A DNA stretch of 12,204 nucleotides from positions 1-12,204 of the forward strand of contig CAUDIU010000050.1 of NCBI GenBank assembly GCA_958449715.1, read 5' to 3'. The notes below the pieces were generated by a model. It searched no databases, was not told where the DNA came from, and saw only the letters and a program-made list of their open reading frames with translations. The stretch is from an uncultured Clostridium sp. Its GTDB lineage: Bacteria > Cyanobacteriota > Vampirovibrionia > Gastranaerophilales > Gastranaerophilaceae. The first letter of the stretch is position 1. Each line of letters begins with the position of its first letter. Of this stretch, positions 1-7,416 are shown in pieces. Both the position numbers and the translations under genes were made by a program.

Positions 1-75
1 TGCTAAAATAATACTCATAATGAGCATTACAACCATCATTTCTGCTAAAGTAAATCCTTTTTTAATCTTAAACAT
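1..75 (-). CDS. Type IV prepilin / pseudopilin, N-terminal fragment (runs off the left edge)
   Basis: Only the first 25 codons are in the window. They read MFKIKKG followed by FTLAEMMVVMLIMSIILA, a textbook class III (type IV prepilin) signal: a short basic leader ending in Gly7, Phe at mature position 1, Glu at mature position 5 and a hydrophobic helix. Family knowledge: a prepilin peptidase (PilD type) cuts after the Gly and methylates the Phe, and the protein is assembled into a type IV pilus or type II secretion pseudopilus. The start is supported by GGGAG at 87-83, seven bases upstream, and by a strong promoter further upstream. The C-terminal globular domain is missing here, so major pilin, minor pilin and pseudopilin cannot be told apart. 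Confidence 0.86.
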   Translation of the reverse strand, partial: MFKIKKGFTLAEMMVVMLIMSIILA

Positions 76-110
76 TATAATACTCCCATAAAATTAATGT
101 AGTTATTTAT

Positions 111-139
111 ATTATATAGTATATTGCTTTAATAGTCAA
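111..139 (-). promoter_or_regulatory. Sigma70-type promoter for the prepilin gene
   Basis: On the minus strand TTGACT (139-134) is followed after exactly 17 bases by TATAAT (116-111), almost the perfect housekeeping consensus. It would start transcription near 104 and give a leader of roughly 30 bases carrying the GGGAG ribosome binding site. It lies in the 133-base gap shared with the divergent XRE regulator gene, so the regulator could act on it; that is inference. Confidence 0.75.
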
Positions 140-208
140 GATATAATATAAAGTTATACGTTATGTTTTGCTCTAAGTATTTATAAAATAATTTAATAGG
201 AAAATAAA

Positions 209-523
209 ATGTCGGATTTAAAAAAATTATTAGGGCAAAAAATTCAAAAAATCAGAAAATCAAAAGGTTTAACTCAAGAAAAGCTTGCTGAAATTATTAA
301 TATTGAAACTCCCAGTTTAAGTTATTTAGAAACTGGGAAGTACTCTCCTTCAATAGAAACATTACAAAAATTAAGTGAAGCTTTAGAGGTTCAGCCTTGG
401 GAATTTTATTATTTTTCAGAAATTTCTAATGATGAAAAAAAAGAACAATTAAAACAAGCTTTAGATAAAGATCCAAAGCTTGTTAAAATATTGTATAGTG
501 TTTATAAATCAATTATTTATTGA
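209..523 (+). CDS. XRE/Cro-family helix-turn-helix transcriptional regulator
   Basis: A 104-residue protein with a single HTH_3/XRE domain at about residues 7-67. The pattern is typical: a basic first helix with RKSKGLTQEKLAE (about 17-29), a recognition region around TPSLSYLETGK and the closing PSIETLQKLSEAL segment with VQPWEF. The C-terminal 35 residues are charged and helical (EKKEQLKQALDKDPKLVKIL) and carry no recognised ligand domain. They may serve dimerisation. It should be a cytoplasmic DNA-binding repressor or activator. The ribosome binding site (AGGAAA at 198-203) is moderate. The gene is divergent from the prepilin gene, which makes that promoter and its own the likeliest targets. 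Its 3' end overlaps panD, transcribed the other way, by 11 bases. Confidence 0.9.
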   Translation: MSDLKKLLGQKIQKIRKSKGLTQEKLAEIINIETPSLSYLETGKYSPSIETLQKLSEALEVQPWEFYYFSEISNDEKKEQLKQALDKDPKLVKILYSVYKSIIY

Positions 524-525
524 TT
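507..525. terminator. Small hairpin over the convergent stop codons of the XRE gene and panD
   Basis: AATCAAT (507-513) and ATTGATT (519-525) form a perfect 7-bp inverted repeat with a 5-base loop. It covers exactly the overlap in which both genes end (TGA at 521-523 on plus, TAA at 515-513 on minus). On the plus strand it is followed by an AT-rich run. With only one G-C pair it would be a weak bidirectional terminator at best. Confidence 0.33.
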
Positions 526-866
526 ATTTTATTATTGTCATCAACAATAATTATTGTAGGCTTATAATTATTCATTTCTTCAGGATTATATAATCCATAA
601 GCGATTATTATAACTTTGTCACCAGGTTGAACTTTTCTGGCAGCAGCACCATTTAAGCAGATCATTCCAGAATCAGCTTTCCCTTTAATTACATAAGTAT
701 GAAATCTTTCTCCATTATTAATATCTAAAATATCAACTTTTTGCCATTCTTTTATTTTAGATTCTTTCATCAAGGTTTCATCAATTGTAATAGAGCCTAC
801 ATAATTTAAATTCGCATCAGTTACGGTTGCTCTGTGTATTTTTGAACTAATAAATTCTTGTAACAT
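513..866 (-). CDS. panD: Aspartate 1-decarboxylase (pyruvoyl-dependent), proenzyme
   Basis: A 117-residue cytoplasmic enzyme that decarboxylates L-aspartate to beta-alanine for pantothenate and CoA synthesis. The length is normal for PanD. The self-cleavage site is present at the canonical place: Gly24-Ser25 in the YVGSITID segment, where Ser25 becomes the pyruvoyl group. Other expected residues also fall at the positions known from the E. coli enzyme: Lys9, Arg54, Thr57, Tyr58 and Asn72 in LNGAAARKVQPGD. The start at 866 has AAAGGA at 879-874, seven bases upstream. It appears monocistronic, with its own candidate promoter just upstream, and panB/panC are not beside it. Its end overlaps the convergent XRE gene. 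Confidence 0.97.
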   Translation of the reverse strand: MLQEFISSKIHRATVTDANLNYVGSITIDETLMKESKIKEWQKVDILDINNGERFHTYVIKGKADSGMICLNGAAARKVQPGDKVIIIAYGLYNPEEMNNYKPTIIIVDDNNKIINK

Positions 867-904
867 ATTTTTATCCTTTTTAATTTTTGGGGTTGGTTAA
901 AATT

Positions 905-934
905 TTTATACCTTGCCCGAATATCTTAACTCAA
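905..934 (-). promoter_or_regulatory. Candidate promoter for panD
   Basis: On the minus strand TTGAGT (934-929), an 18-base spacer and TATAAA (910-905) lie about 40 bases upstream of the panD start. They sit immediately beyond the terminator of the amylase operon, so panD is probably transcribed separately. Agreement with consensus is fair, and the AT-rich background makes chance matches common. Confidence 0.48.
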
Positions 935-949
935 ACAATAAAAAAAATC

Positions 950-990
950 AAAAAAAGAAGATGCAACTATTACAAAAATAGTTACATCTT
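950..990 (-). terminator. Intrinsic terminator of the amylase operon
   Basis: A 13-base inverted repeat (958-970 against 978-990) has one internal C/A mismatch and a 7-base loop. On the minus strand it is followed directly by CTTTTTTG and then a further run of eight T. It begins 28 bases after the stop codon of the GH13 gene, the expected place for a Rho-independent terminator. The T run is on the minus-strand side, matching the only operon that ends here. Confidence 0.72.
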
Positions 991-1018
991 TGTTTGTTTA
1001 TTTAATGTGCCTTCTTAT

Positions 1019-2752
1019 TTATAAATTTTGTTTGTATATTTTGTCACAGAAATTTTCAATATTAGGTGTGTCAATTTCAAATACATGAACTCTAGCTGGT
1101 CCTAAATCAACGCATAATTCATTTTCTTTTGCTTGTAGAACGCTTTCTTTTCCATAAGATGGTAAAAGATTATTTAATTCTTGATCAGCTTTAAGAGTTG
1201 GAACTTTTATTTTACAAGCAACAGCTCTGTTGACATTTTTATTTGCAACTACTAATAAAGTTTTTCCGTTGTAATGTCTTGCATAGGCAATAATGTTATC
1301 ATTTTTATCATTTTCTTTATCTAATTGAATGAAGGTACCTTTAGATATTACGTCAATGTATTTATCACGCATATCAAATGCACTTGTCATAAATTTGCCT
1401 ATTTCAGGTTGAGTACCTCCTGGTTTTCTAGATAAATTAAATATATCAAGTCTACCTCTATGTACTGTCATTTCATGATTATCTGTTTGAGTTACAGGAT
1501 TATATTTGTCTGCAAATGAATATATATAATCATCACCTGTTTGATAACCATCGACAATATATGGATTTAACATTGGTAATGTAGCTTGTAAGCCCATAGT
1601 TAAATTGCAATAATCAGCACCACCGTGGAACATTGGTGATATGTCATCGTGAGTTGCAAAAGAACCAATTAAAGATTTTCCTTTTGGTAATCTATATGAC
1701 ATATCTAATTGTTCTTTTACATAATCCATAAATGTTGTGGCATTTGGCCATTCATGGAATATGTGATATTGTCCGTATATTGCATCAAATCCTGCTCTTA
1801 AAGAGTCTTCCGGTCTGTCATGAGGCATATTGGCTTGAGGAGAAGCATCTTCATAAGTATAAGTTTCAGCAAGCCAAGCAAATTCTGGATCCCTCATATG
1901 AGAATATGGAATAATTATATCCCAAAATTCTGCAGGTTTTGTTCTTGCTACGTCTGCTCTTATGCCATCAATACCTAAATCAATACACATATCTACGAAT
2001 TTTTTATGATATTCTAAAAGTTTTGGATTTAATGTTCTTTTGCCTTCATCTTCCCAAGGTTGTAACATTCTGATATCATTCCAGCCTTGAGGAGTTTTAG
2101 CAAGTCCATCTTTTTCTACTGCCATTAATTCAGGCATATTCAAAAACATTTCATAAGAGGCACAACTTGGTAAATCAAGCATTACTCTTATTCCACGTTT
2201 GTGACATTCATCTATAAATGCTTTAAATTGTTCTTTATCACTTCTTGGATCATTTTTATCTATTAACATTGGATCAATTTCAAGCATATCTTTTGGAGCA
2301 TATACAGAACCAGCTGTTCCCATAGCTTTTATTTTTCCAGGAGTGCTTACAGGAAGAACGTGGAAAGTATTAAATCCTGCGGCTTTTACTTCATCAAGTC
2401 TTTCTATTGCATTAAGGAATGTCCCATGTTGTTCATTCCCGTCAATATAGTCGTTGCCGTTTAAGTCTTTTGCATTAAAAGTTCTAGGTACAATTGCAAG
2501 TATTTTAGCTTGATTATTTTTAAATAATGTTCTTAAATCATTATGATAATTTATGATTTTTGGAGTTGATTCAACTTTTTTTACAGCAGGAGCATTTATT
2601 AATGCAATATTATTAAGATATGCATTTAATAAGCCAGATTTAACTTCTTTTTTTTCTACAGGAGAAGTTACTGCTGAGGGCTGATTAGTTGTATTCTCAG
2701 TTTTATTGAGGTTGTGTAATTTTAATGTTAATAAGTTTGTTGAATTTATCAT
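1019..2752 (-). CDS. Divergent GH13 (alpha-amylase family) protein
   Basis: A 577-residue protein. The first 70 or so residues are polar and low in complexity with no signal peptide. A GH13 (beta/alpha)8 barrel follows from about 80 to 470, then a beta-rich C-terminal domain to about 560. A DxNxNxxxD calcium-type loop sits at Asp96-Asp104 after the first strand. Region II is GIDGIRADVAR, with Arg265 and nucleophile Asp267. Region III is WLAETYT, with acid/base Glu297. Region IV is SFATHDD, with His368-Asp369. The catalytic triad is therefore present. Region I (VMLDLPSCAS) keeps Asp193 but lacks the usual Asn-His, so the exact substrate is unclear; an alpha-glucan hydrolase or transglycosidase is the best guess. 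It is the last gene of a three-gene operon, two bases after the 862-residue membrane protein, with AAGG nine bases before its start. Confidence 0.9.
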   Translation of the reverse strand: MINSTNLLTLKLHNLNKTENTTNQPSAVTSPVEKKEVKSGLLNAYLNNIALINAPAVKKVESTPKIINYHNDLRTLFKNNQAKILAIVPRTFNAKDLNGNDYIDGNEQHGTFLNAIERLDEVKAAGFNTFHVLPVSTPGKIKAMGTAGSVYAPKDMLEIDPMLIDKNDPRSDKEQFKAFIDECHKRGIRVMLDLPSCASYEMFLNMPELMAVEKDGLAKTPQGWNDIRMLQPWEDEGKRTLNPKLLEYHKKFVDMCIDLGIDGIRADVARTKPAEFWDIIIPYSHMRDPEFAWLAETYTYEDASPQANMPHDRPEDSLRAGFDAIYGQYHIFHEWPNATTFMDYVKEQLDMSYRLPKGKSLIGSFATHDDISPMFHGGADYCNLTMGLQATLPMLNPYIVDGYQTGDDYIYSFADKYNPVTQTDNHEMTVHRGRLDIFNLSRKPGGTQPEIGKFMTSAFDMRDKYIDVISKGTFIQLDKENDKNDNIIAYARHYNGKTLLVVANKNVNRAVACKIKVPTLKADQELNNLLPSYGKESVLQAKENELCVDLGPARVHVFEIDTPNIENFCDKIYKQNL

Positions 2753-2754
2753 TG

Positions 2755-5343
2755 TTAATTACCTTTTTTTTCAGGTGATTTTGTTTTTCCAAAGAAGAAT
2801 TGTGCTAGAACTGTTACACCTAAAGTTACTGCACCTATCGTTCCGAACATTTTCAACCATTTATTGGTGTTATAAGCTTGTTGACCGGCTTTATAGAATA
2901 GTTCATCTGTCGCAATACCTGTTAATAAGAATTTAAGTTCTGATCCTGTTTTGCTTTCTGGTCTTATTCTATGACGTGGTTTTGCAAAATTCTTTTCTCC
3001 ACCAATTTTATCTAGAATTAGATTTCTATAATTAATTAATTCTTCTTTGATTAAATGTTTGTCTGCAATAGCTTCAGTTTCTTTATCTAAAGGAGTATCA
3101 TAAAGCATACGCATAATATCTTGGTAGAAGAATTTTTCATTTGGTAGGTCTACTAAGCCTTCTGTTTTTCCATAATACTTGTTAATAACTTTTCCATCTT
3201 TTATTTCTAATGGACTATTATCAAATGATGGATGAGGATTTCTTGCCATATAGAATTTGTTTGCAAAATCTGATGAATGACCGTTAATAGTAAATTGTTT
3301 ACCAAATTCAATAAGTTCTTCTTTTCCTTCTCTTGAGTATCTGTTTAAAGCTTCCAAGTCATTAGCTTTTTTCGCAATTTGTCTATAATAGAAAATGGTA
3401 TTGTATAATCTTAAGAAAGAGCTTTTTATTCCTAATAATCTATCTGACACATATGATTTTTGTATGTTTTTAAGAGTTCCGACATTATCGTTACCATTTA
3501 TTCCTACGATAGCTTTAGAAGTTTTGTGGAAGCCTAATTCGTTTATAGAATCTGCAAATTCATTGAATATTGTATCTACTTGATTTTCGTAATTAGATTT
3601 TAATGCAAGTTTTTGAGCATCATTTAAGTTTTCTGTATTTTTCAGGATTGGTACAGATATGTCACTTGGTTTTATTAGTGTATCTAATTCTGCAATTTTA
3701 CCTGCTAATGAATCCATTAGAGAATTGTATGAGTTATCATTTGAAACTATTTTTTCAATTTTATCTCTTACAAGATTTCCCATAATATTTCTGTCAAATC
3801 CACATTTTTCTATTTCTTTTGGAGTTATTCCAAACATTTTTAATAGGGATTTAGATGTGTTGTTCCAATAATTTGCAGCAACTGTTTCAGGAGCTGAGCC
3901 CACTTTTATTAATGCGTATTTATCAAGAGCTGCTTTTTTAGCTCTGAAGTTATCCATTACAGAAGCAGCTTTTCTTAATTTTTCTATTGTTGTTGTATTC
4001 AGCATACTGCCTGTAAATTTGCTTAGAGCTGTTTTTATTGGGTGGCTGTCTTCTTTGTTGCTAATTATTAGTTTTTTAATATATTTTAAATCAAGTTTTT
4101 GATTTTCTGGAACATTGTTATTATAGTTATTAACATTTGTTTGAATAGCTATAATAATTTTATCTGTTATATTTTTGAATTCTGATTTTTTAATATTTGT
4201 GTTGAGATAATTATTATCTTTGAATACTTTATATAAAGAATCATAATCAGGTAATATTTGTTTTAAAGTTTCATTGTCAAAGTTTTTGTTTTCGAATTTT
4301 TTATTTATATTTTTTGTAATTAATTTTACAGTATCATCATTTATTAGGAATGTTTGGTTATGCATAATTCCTTTTAAATCATTTTCGATACTATCTGATG
4401 TAACTAAATCTATACCATCTGTAAATGTTTCTAATATAAGTTTTTCTAATTTTTTATCTATAGGTTTATCTTTATATAAAGCTATAATTTTTTCAAAATT
4501 CTTACTTACAGAATTATCTTGATATTTTTTTGCATATTTATCGATATTATTTAAAATTTTATCAGCTTTTTTATTTTGTAAATTATCTAAATATTTTGCA
4601 AGATAAGGTTCTGCTTGGTTACAAATTAAAGCACTCATAACAGGGGTAGCAAAACCTGCTGATAACATCCATAATGTATTATTTTGGATTGCAATTTTTT
4701 TCATTTTTTCTTGAATTGCATCTCGTCTATTTGGGATGTTTTTATCTATTCCTAATCTATTACCTATTTTTTGAATTTCTTCATCGGAATACAAATCCCA
4801 AGGAATAAATTGAGGGTCTTGATAGAAAGGTTTTTTCCTGCCAAAACTATCTTCATATTCTTTTTGAACATTAACACCGTGGATTAAATATGCAGGTAAT
4901 TGAATTGCGATTTTAGGCCATATAGCCATTGAAGCTAAAAATGACCCTAATCCTACAAATTCCATTCCTTTAGTCATAGGAGTTTGTTTTCTTGTGAATA
5001 AGTAACCAGCTATTGCAAGTCCACCAAGTTTCAATCCAATATCATTAATTTTTCCTAATTCGTGGTCGTTAGCTTCACCTTTAATGGCGTGTTTTAGAGC
5101 TTTTGCATCATAAATTCCATCTTTTACCATTAAAGCGGGAGCATTAAATATATTTCCACTGATTAATTTACCTTTTCCTTTTAAAGGTTTAATAAAAGTT
5201 CTGTTATCCAATTCATGTTGAATATCAAAATTTGGCATTGGTTTTTTAGGTGAATTTACAATTGTTGTTTGCTCTTTTGGTTGAGTTTTGTATCCACCTA
5301 CGGGTTTGCTTGCTATGTAATTTTGAATTAAATTTGTTGTCAT
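2755..5343 (-). CDS. Large uncharacterised membrane protein, 862 residues, paralogous to its upstream neighbour
   Basis: I do not recognise a named family. Hydrophobic segments are seen at about 103-117, 127-155, 222-241 and 830-851, with no cleavable signal peptide. Residues 125-248 are homologous by eye to the adjacent 345-residue protein: both have a G(I/V)(D/N)(I/V)x(R/K)xY motif, then a P(R)WDL(L)Y motif, then IxxRLGxxK and a hydrophobic segment with SAGxA or ATGVA. Between the third and fourth membrane segments lies a soluble region of nearly 590 residues, rich in Lys, Asn and Asp and predicted by pattern to be mostly helical, especially 250-600. The tail after the last segment is short and basic. 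The start lies one base after the upstream stop, with no clear ribosome binding site, which suggests translational coupling. Function unknown; a membrane-tethered scaffold is one guess. Confidence 0.85.
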   Translation of the reverse strand: MTTNLIQNYIASKPVGGYKTQPKEQTTIVNSPKKPMPNFDIQHELDNRTFIKPLKGKGKLISGNIFNAPALMVKDGIYDAKALKHAIKGEANDHELGKINDIGLKLGGLAIAGYLFTRKQTPMTKGMEFVGLGSFLASMAIWPKIAIQLPAYLIHGVNVQKEYEDSFGRKKPFYQDPQFIPWDLYSDEEIQKIGNRLGIDKNIPNRRDAIQEKMKKIAIQNNTLWMLSAGFATPVMSALICNQAEPYLAKYLDNLQNKKADKILNNIDKYAKKYQDNSVSKNFEKIIALYKDKPIDKKLEKLILETFTDGIDLVTSDSIENDLKGIMHNQTFLINDDTVKLITKNINKKFENKNFDNETLKQILPDYDSLYKVFKDNNYLNTNIKKSEFKNITDKIIIAIQTNVNNYNNNVPENQKLDLKYIKKLIISNKEDSHPIKTALSKFTGSMLNTTTIEKLRKAASVMDNFRAKKAALDKYALIKVGSAPETVAANYWNNTSKSLLKMFGITPKEIEKCGFDRNIMGNLVRDKIEKIVSNDNSYNSLMDSLAGKIAELDTLIKPSDISVPILKNTENLNDAQKLALKSNYENQVDTIFNEFADSINELGFHKTSKAIVGINGNDNVGTLKNIQKSYVSDRLLGIKSSFLRLYNTIFYYRQIAKKANDLEALNRYSREGKEELIEFGKQFTINGHSSDFANKFYMARNPHPSFDNSPLEIKDGKVINKYYGKTEGLVDLPNEKFFYQDIMRMLYDTPLDKETEAIADKHLIKEELINYRNLILDKIGGEKNFAKPRHRIRPESKTGSELKFLLTGIATDELFYKAGQQAYNTNKWLKMFGTIGAVTLGVTVLAQFFFGKTKSPEKKGN

Positions 5344-5344
5344 A

Positions 5345-6382
5345 TTAGTTTACCACGTACCTATCATCTTTTTTGATTACATCAGCAGCATCCACTTTTG
5401 ATGGTTTTTGTGAACTTGACATTGCATTTATTACCCCAAGCACTGATGAAAGTAATGCTGTTCCTATTAAAATTTTTCCGGCATGTTTGTTTATTCCTGT
5501 GCCTTCACCTTTAAATAAAGCTTTTGCACTTTTTACAAAATTTCTTCCGAATGATTTTATTGAATTAGTAAATTCTTTACCTTTCCAGAATTTAAAAGTC
5601 ATGACATTGAAGAAATTTTCCCAAGGTTTTTGGAATGCAAGAGCTACACCGGTAGCTGCCCATAGATATGAAGAAATATTTTTTGCCAAGCTTGATTTGA
5701 TTATTATTTCTTTAATTCTGGATTTTACTTCTTGGTCAGAATCTTTCAAATCTTTACCCATGCCTAATCTTTTGGCGATTCTATCATATCTGTAATTTCT
5801 TTTTTCTCCCTTTGTTTCATCTCCATATAATAAGTCCCAACGAGGAAATTCAACACTTTCAAAAACTTTATGGTATTCAATACTTGTAATATCAGTATCA
5901 TTGATATCGTCAGGAAGTTCGTATATTACTTTTGCATAAGGCCTTTCAATATCAATACCTGTCATCATTTGTATAGGTTTACTTATGAATGATTTTGAAA
6001 CATTTTTAGCAATTCCATAAAATAGAACACCAAGAGCCATTTTTTTACCTAATTCAGATGCTTTGGTTTTGGCGAATGGTGCAAAATATTTATTTGCCGA
6101 ATTAAATACTCCCATTAACATTCCGCTACCTATAAGGTAAGGGACTGTCCCCATTGTTAAAAATTCATAAAAGTTTGCATTTTTACTCCCTTTTAAGCCT
6201 TTTGCAGGATATAAAGTTGCCGCATTGGTCAGTTTATCAATACCTATACGTGTACGTGTGGCAAAATTATTTTTTAAAAGAGTGTCATGATCATAATCAA
6301 GAGCTTTTTTATTTTCTTCTTTGCCTTTATCTGCAGAAAAGTTTATTTTGTTGTTAGTATTATTAATAATAGGTAAAATCAT
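5345..6382 (-). CDS. Uncharacterised membrane protein, 345 residues, paralogous to its downstream neighbour
   Basis: First gene of the amylase operon; no named family recognised. Hydrophobic segments lie at about 74-96, 111-126, 234-250 and 302-322. The N-terminus is soluble and polar (NKINFSADKGKEENKK) with no signal peptide. Residues 109-250 match the neighbouring 862-residue protein in motif order: GIDIERPY (142-149), FPRWDLLY (179-186), RIAKRLGMGKDL (201-212) and the ATGVALAF hydrophobic stretch. The last 20 residues are charged. The start at 6382 is supported by GGAGT at 6391-6387. It ends TAA-T-ATG into the next gene, so the two are almost certainly co-translated. Conserved pairing suggests a complex of the two proteins, but this is inference and no biochemical role can be assigned. 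Confidence 0.85.
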   Translation of the reverse strand: MILPIINNTNNKINFSADKGKEENKKALDYDHDTLLKNNFATRTRIGIDKLTNAATLYPAKGLKGSKNANFYEFLTMGTVPYLIGSGMLMGVFNSANKYFAPFAKTKASELGKKMALGVLFYGIAKNVSKSFISKPIQMMTGIDIERPYAKVIYELPDDINDTDITSIEYHKVFESVEFPRWDLLYGDETKGEKRNYRYDRIAKRLGMGKDLKDSDQEVKSRIKEIIIKSSLAKNISSYLWAATGVALAFQKPWENFFNVMTFKFWKGKEFTNSIKSFGRNFVKSAKALFKGEGTGINKHAGKILIGTALLSSVLGVINAMSSSQKPSKVDAADVIKKDDRYVVN

Positions 6383-6480
6383 CTTTACTCCACACTCATC
6401 GATGTATTAATATAAGATCCCTGAATATTATTTTTTGATAGTGTTTTTTAATCAATTTTACATTTTTTAACAATATATTT

Positions 6481-7326
6481 TTAACTGAATATTGTAAAAA
6501 ATATAGCAGTTGCAAGTCCTGCAATAATACAGTAATAACCAAATATTGCAAGTGAGAATTTTGATATAAATTTCATAAAATATTTAATACATAAATATCC
6601 GACAATAGCTGAAACTATCGTTCCTGCAATTATTGCTGACCAATTATATTGTATAGCTTCATGAATATCTATTTTTATAAGAGGATATACCATAGATGCG
6701 CCTAAGATAATTGGTATACTCAATAAAAATGAGTATCTTGCTGCTGTTACTCTATCTAAACCGCAAAAAAGACCTGTTGCAATTGTCCAACCGGAGCGAG
6801 AAAATCCTGGTAGTGCTGCAAGACCTTGAGCTAAACCTATTAAAATTGATGTTTTAAGGTTTACTTCATCTTTTTTTTCTTCTAGTTTTTTAGATTTGTA
6901 TTCGCTGTATAAAAGAGTAAAACCTGTGATGAATAATAATATCCCAACAATAGATGGAGAATATACAAGTTTTTCTGCAATTTCATTAATTGGTAGAGCA
7001 AGCATTACAGTAATTACTGTGCCTGCCATAATAAATAGTCCCAATTTTGCTTCTTTATTTTCCCAATTTTTTGTTTTAAGAGCATGCCACATTGCTTTTA
7101 AAATATTTAATACATCTTTTCTGAAAAATATTAATACTGCAATTAATGTTCCTAAGTGAACCATAATATCAAAGAACACTTCTTCATTAGAGCTTTGTAC
7201 TATCGGAATATTTTTGATTACTTTGTAAAAATTAGATGTAAATACTAGGTGTGCAGAACTTGATATTGGTAAAAATTCGCTTAATCCTTGCACTATTCCC
7301 ATTAAAATTGCTTGTATAAAATTCAT
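6481..7326 (-). CDS. uppP: Undecaprenyl-diphosphate phosphatase
   Basis: A 281-residue polytopic inner-membrane enzyme of the UppP/BacA family, close to the usual length. It dephosphorylates undecaprenyl diphosphate so that the lipid carrier can be reused for peptidoglycan and lipopolysaccharide O-unit export; overproduction classically gives bacitracin resistance. Both signature motifs are intact: the (E/Q)xxxE motif as Q13-G-L-S-E17 followed by FLPISSSAH (18-26), and PGFSRSG at 173-179 with the essential Arg177. About eight hydrophobic segments are visible, with one charged cytoplasmic-type loop at 143-156. The start has AAAGGAA a few bases upstream. It lies 90 bases downstream of queD and 98 bases upstream of the membrane-protein operon, on the same strand, so it is either monocistronic or partly co-transcribed. 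Confidence 0.97.
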   Translation of the reverse strand: MNFIQAILMGIVQGLSEFLPISSSAHLVFTSNFYKVIKNIPIVQSSNEEVFFDIMVHLGTLIAVLIFFRKDVLNILKAMWHALKTKNWENKEAKLGLFIMAGTVITVMLALPINEIAEKLVYSPSIVGILLFITGFTLLYSEYKSKKLEEKKDEVNLKTSILIGLAQGLAALPGFSRSGWTIATGLFCGLDRVTAARYSFLLSIPIILGASMVYPLIKIDIHEAIQYNWSAIIAGTIVSAIVGYLCIKYFMKFISKFSLAIFGYYCIIAGLATAIFFTIFS

Positions 7327-7365
7327 TAATATTCCTTTCTTTTATATTCAATGCAAAAATAGCAT

Positions 7366-7383
7366 GCTTTTTTGTAAAAAAGC
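7366..7383 (-). terminator. Possible weak terminator after queD
   Basis: GCTTTTTT (7366-7373) and AAAAAAGC (7376-7383) form an inverted repeat that can fold as a 7-bp stem with a 4-base loop. It lies 33 bases after the queD stop, and on the minus strand a TATTTTTG stretch follows a few bases later. The stem has only two G-C pairs and the T run is short, so termination here is uncertain. Confidence 0.3.
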
Positions 7384-7416
7384 TGTATTTGTAAAAATTT
7401 AAATTTTTGCTAAATT

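Noticed and set aside
5373..5795. 140-codon open frame on the plus strand inside the 345-residue membrane protein gene
   Set aside because: It lies antisense to a gene with clear paralogy, start signal and operon context. Its length is explained by the coding bias of the opposite strand.
6425..6455. Promoter for the membrane-protein operon (TTGATT, 19-base spacer, TAATAT on the minus strand)
   Set aside because: The spacer is too long and the hexamers are poor in a very AT-rich gap, so I could not separate it from background.
7327..7416. preQ1-type riboswitch or uppP promoter in the queD-uppP gap
   Set aside because: I saw no preQ1 pseudoknot pattern and no -35/-10 pair with acceptable spacing, only AT-rich inverted repeats.
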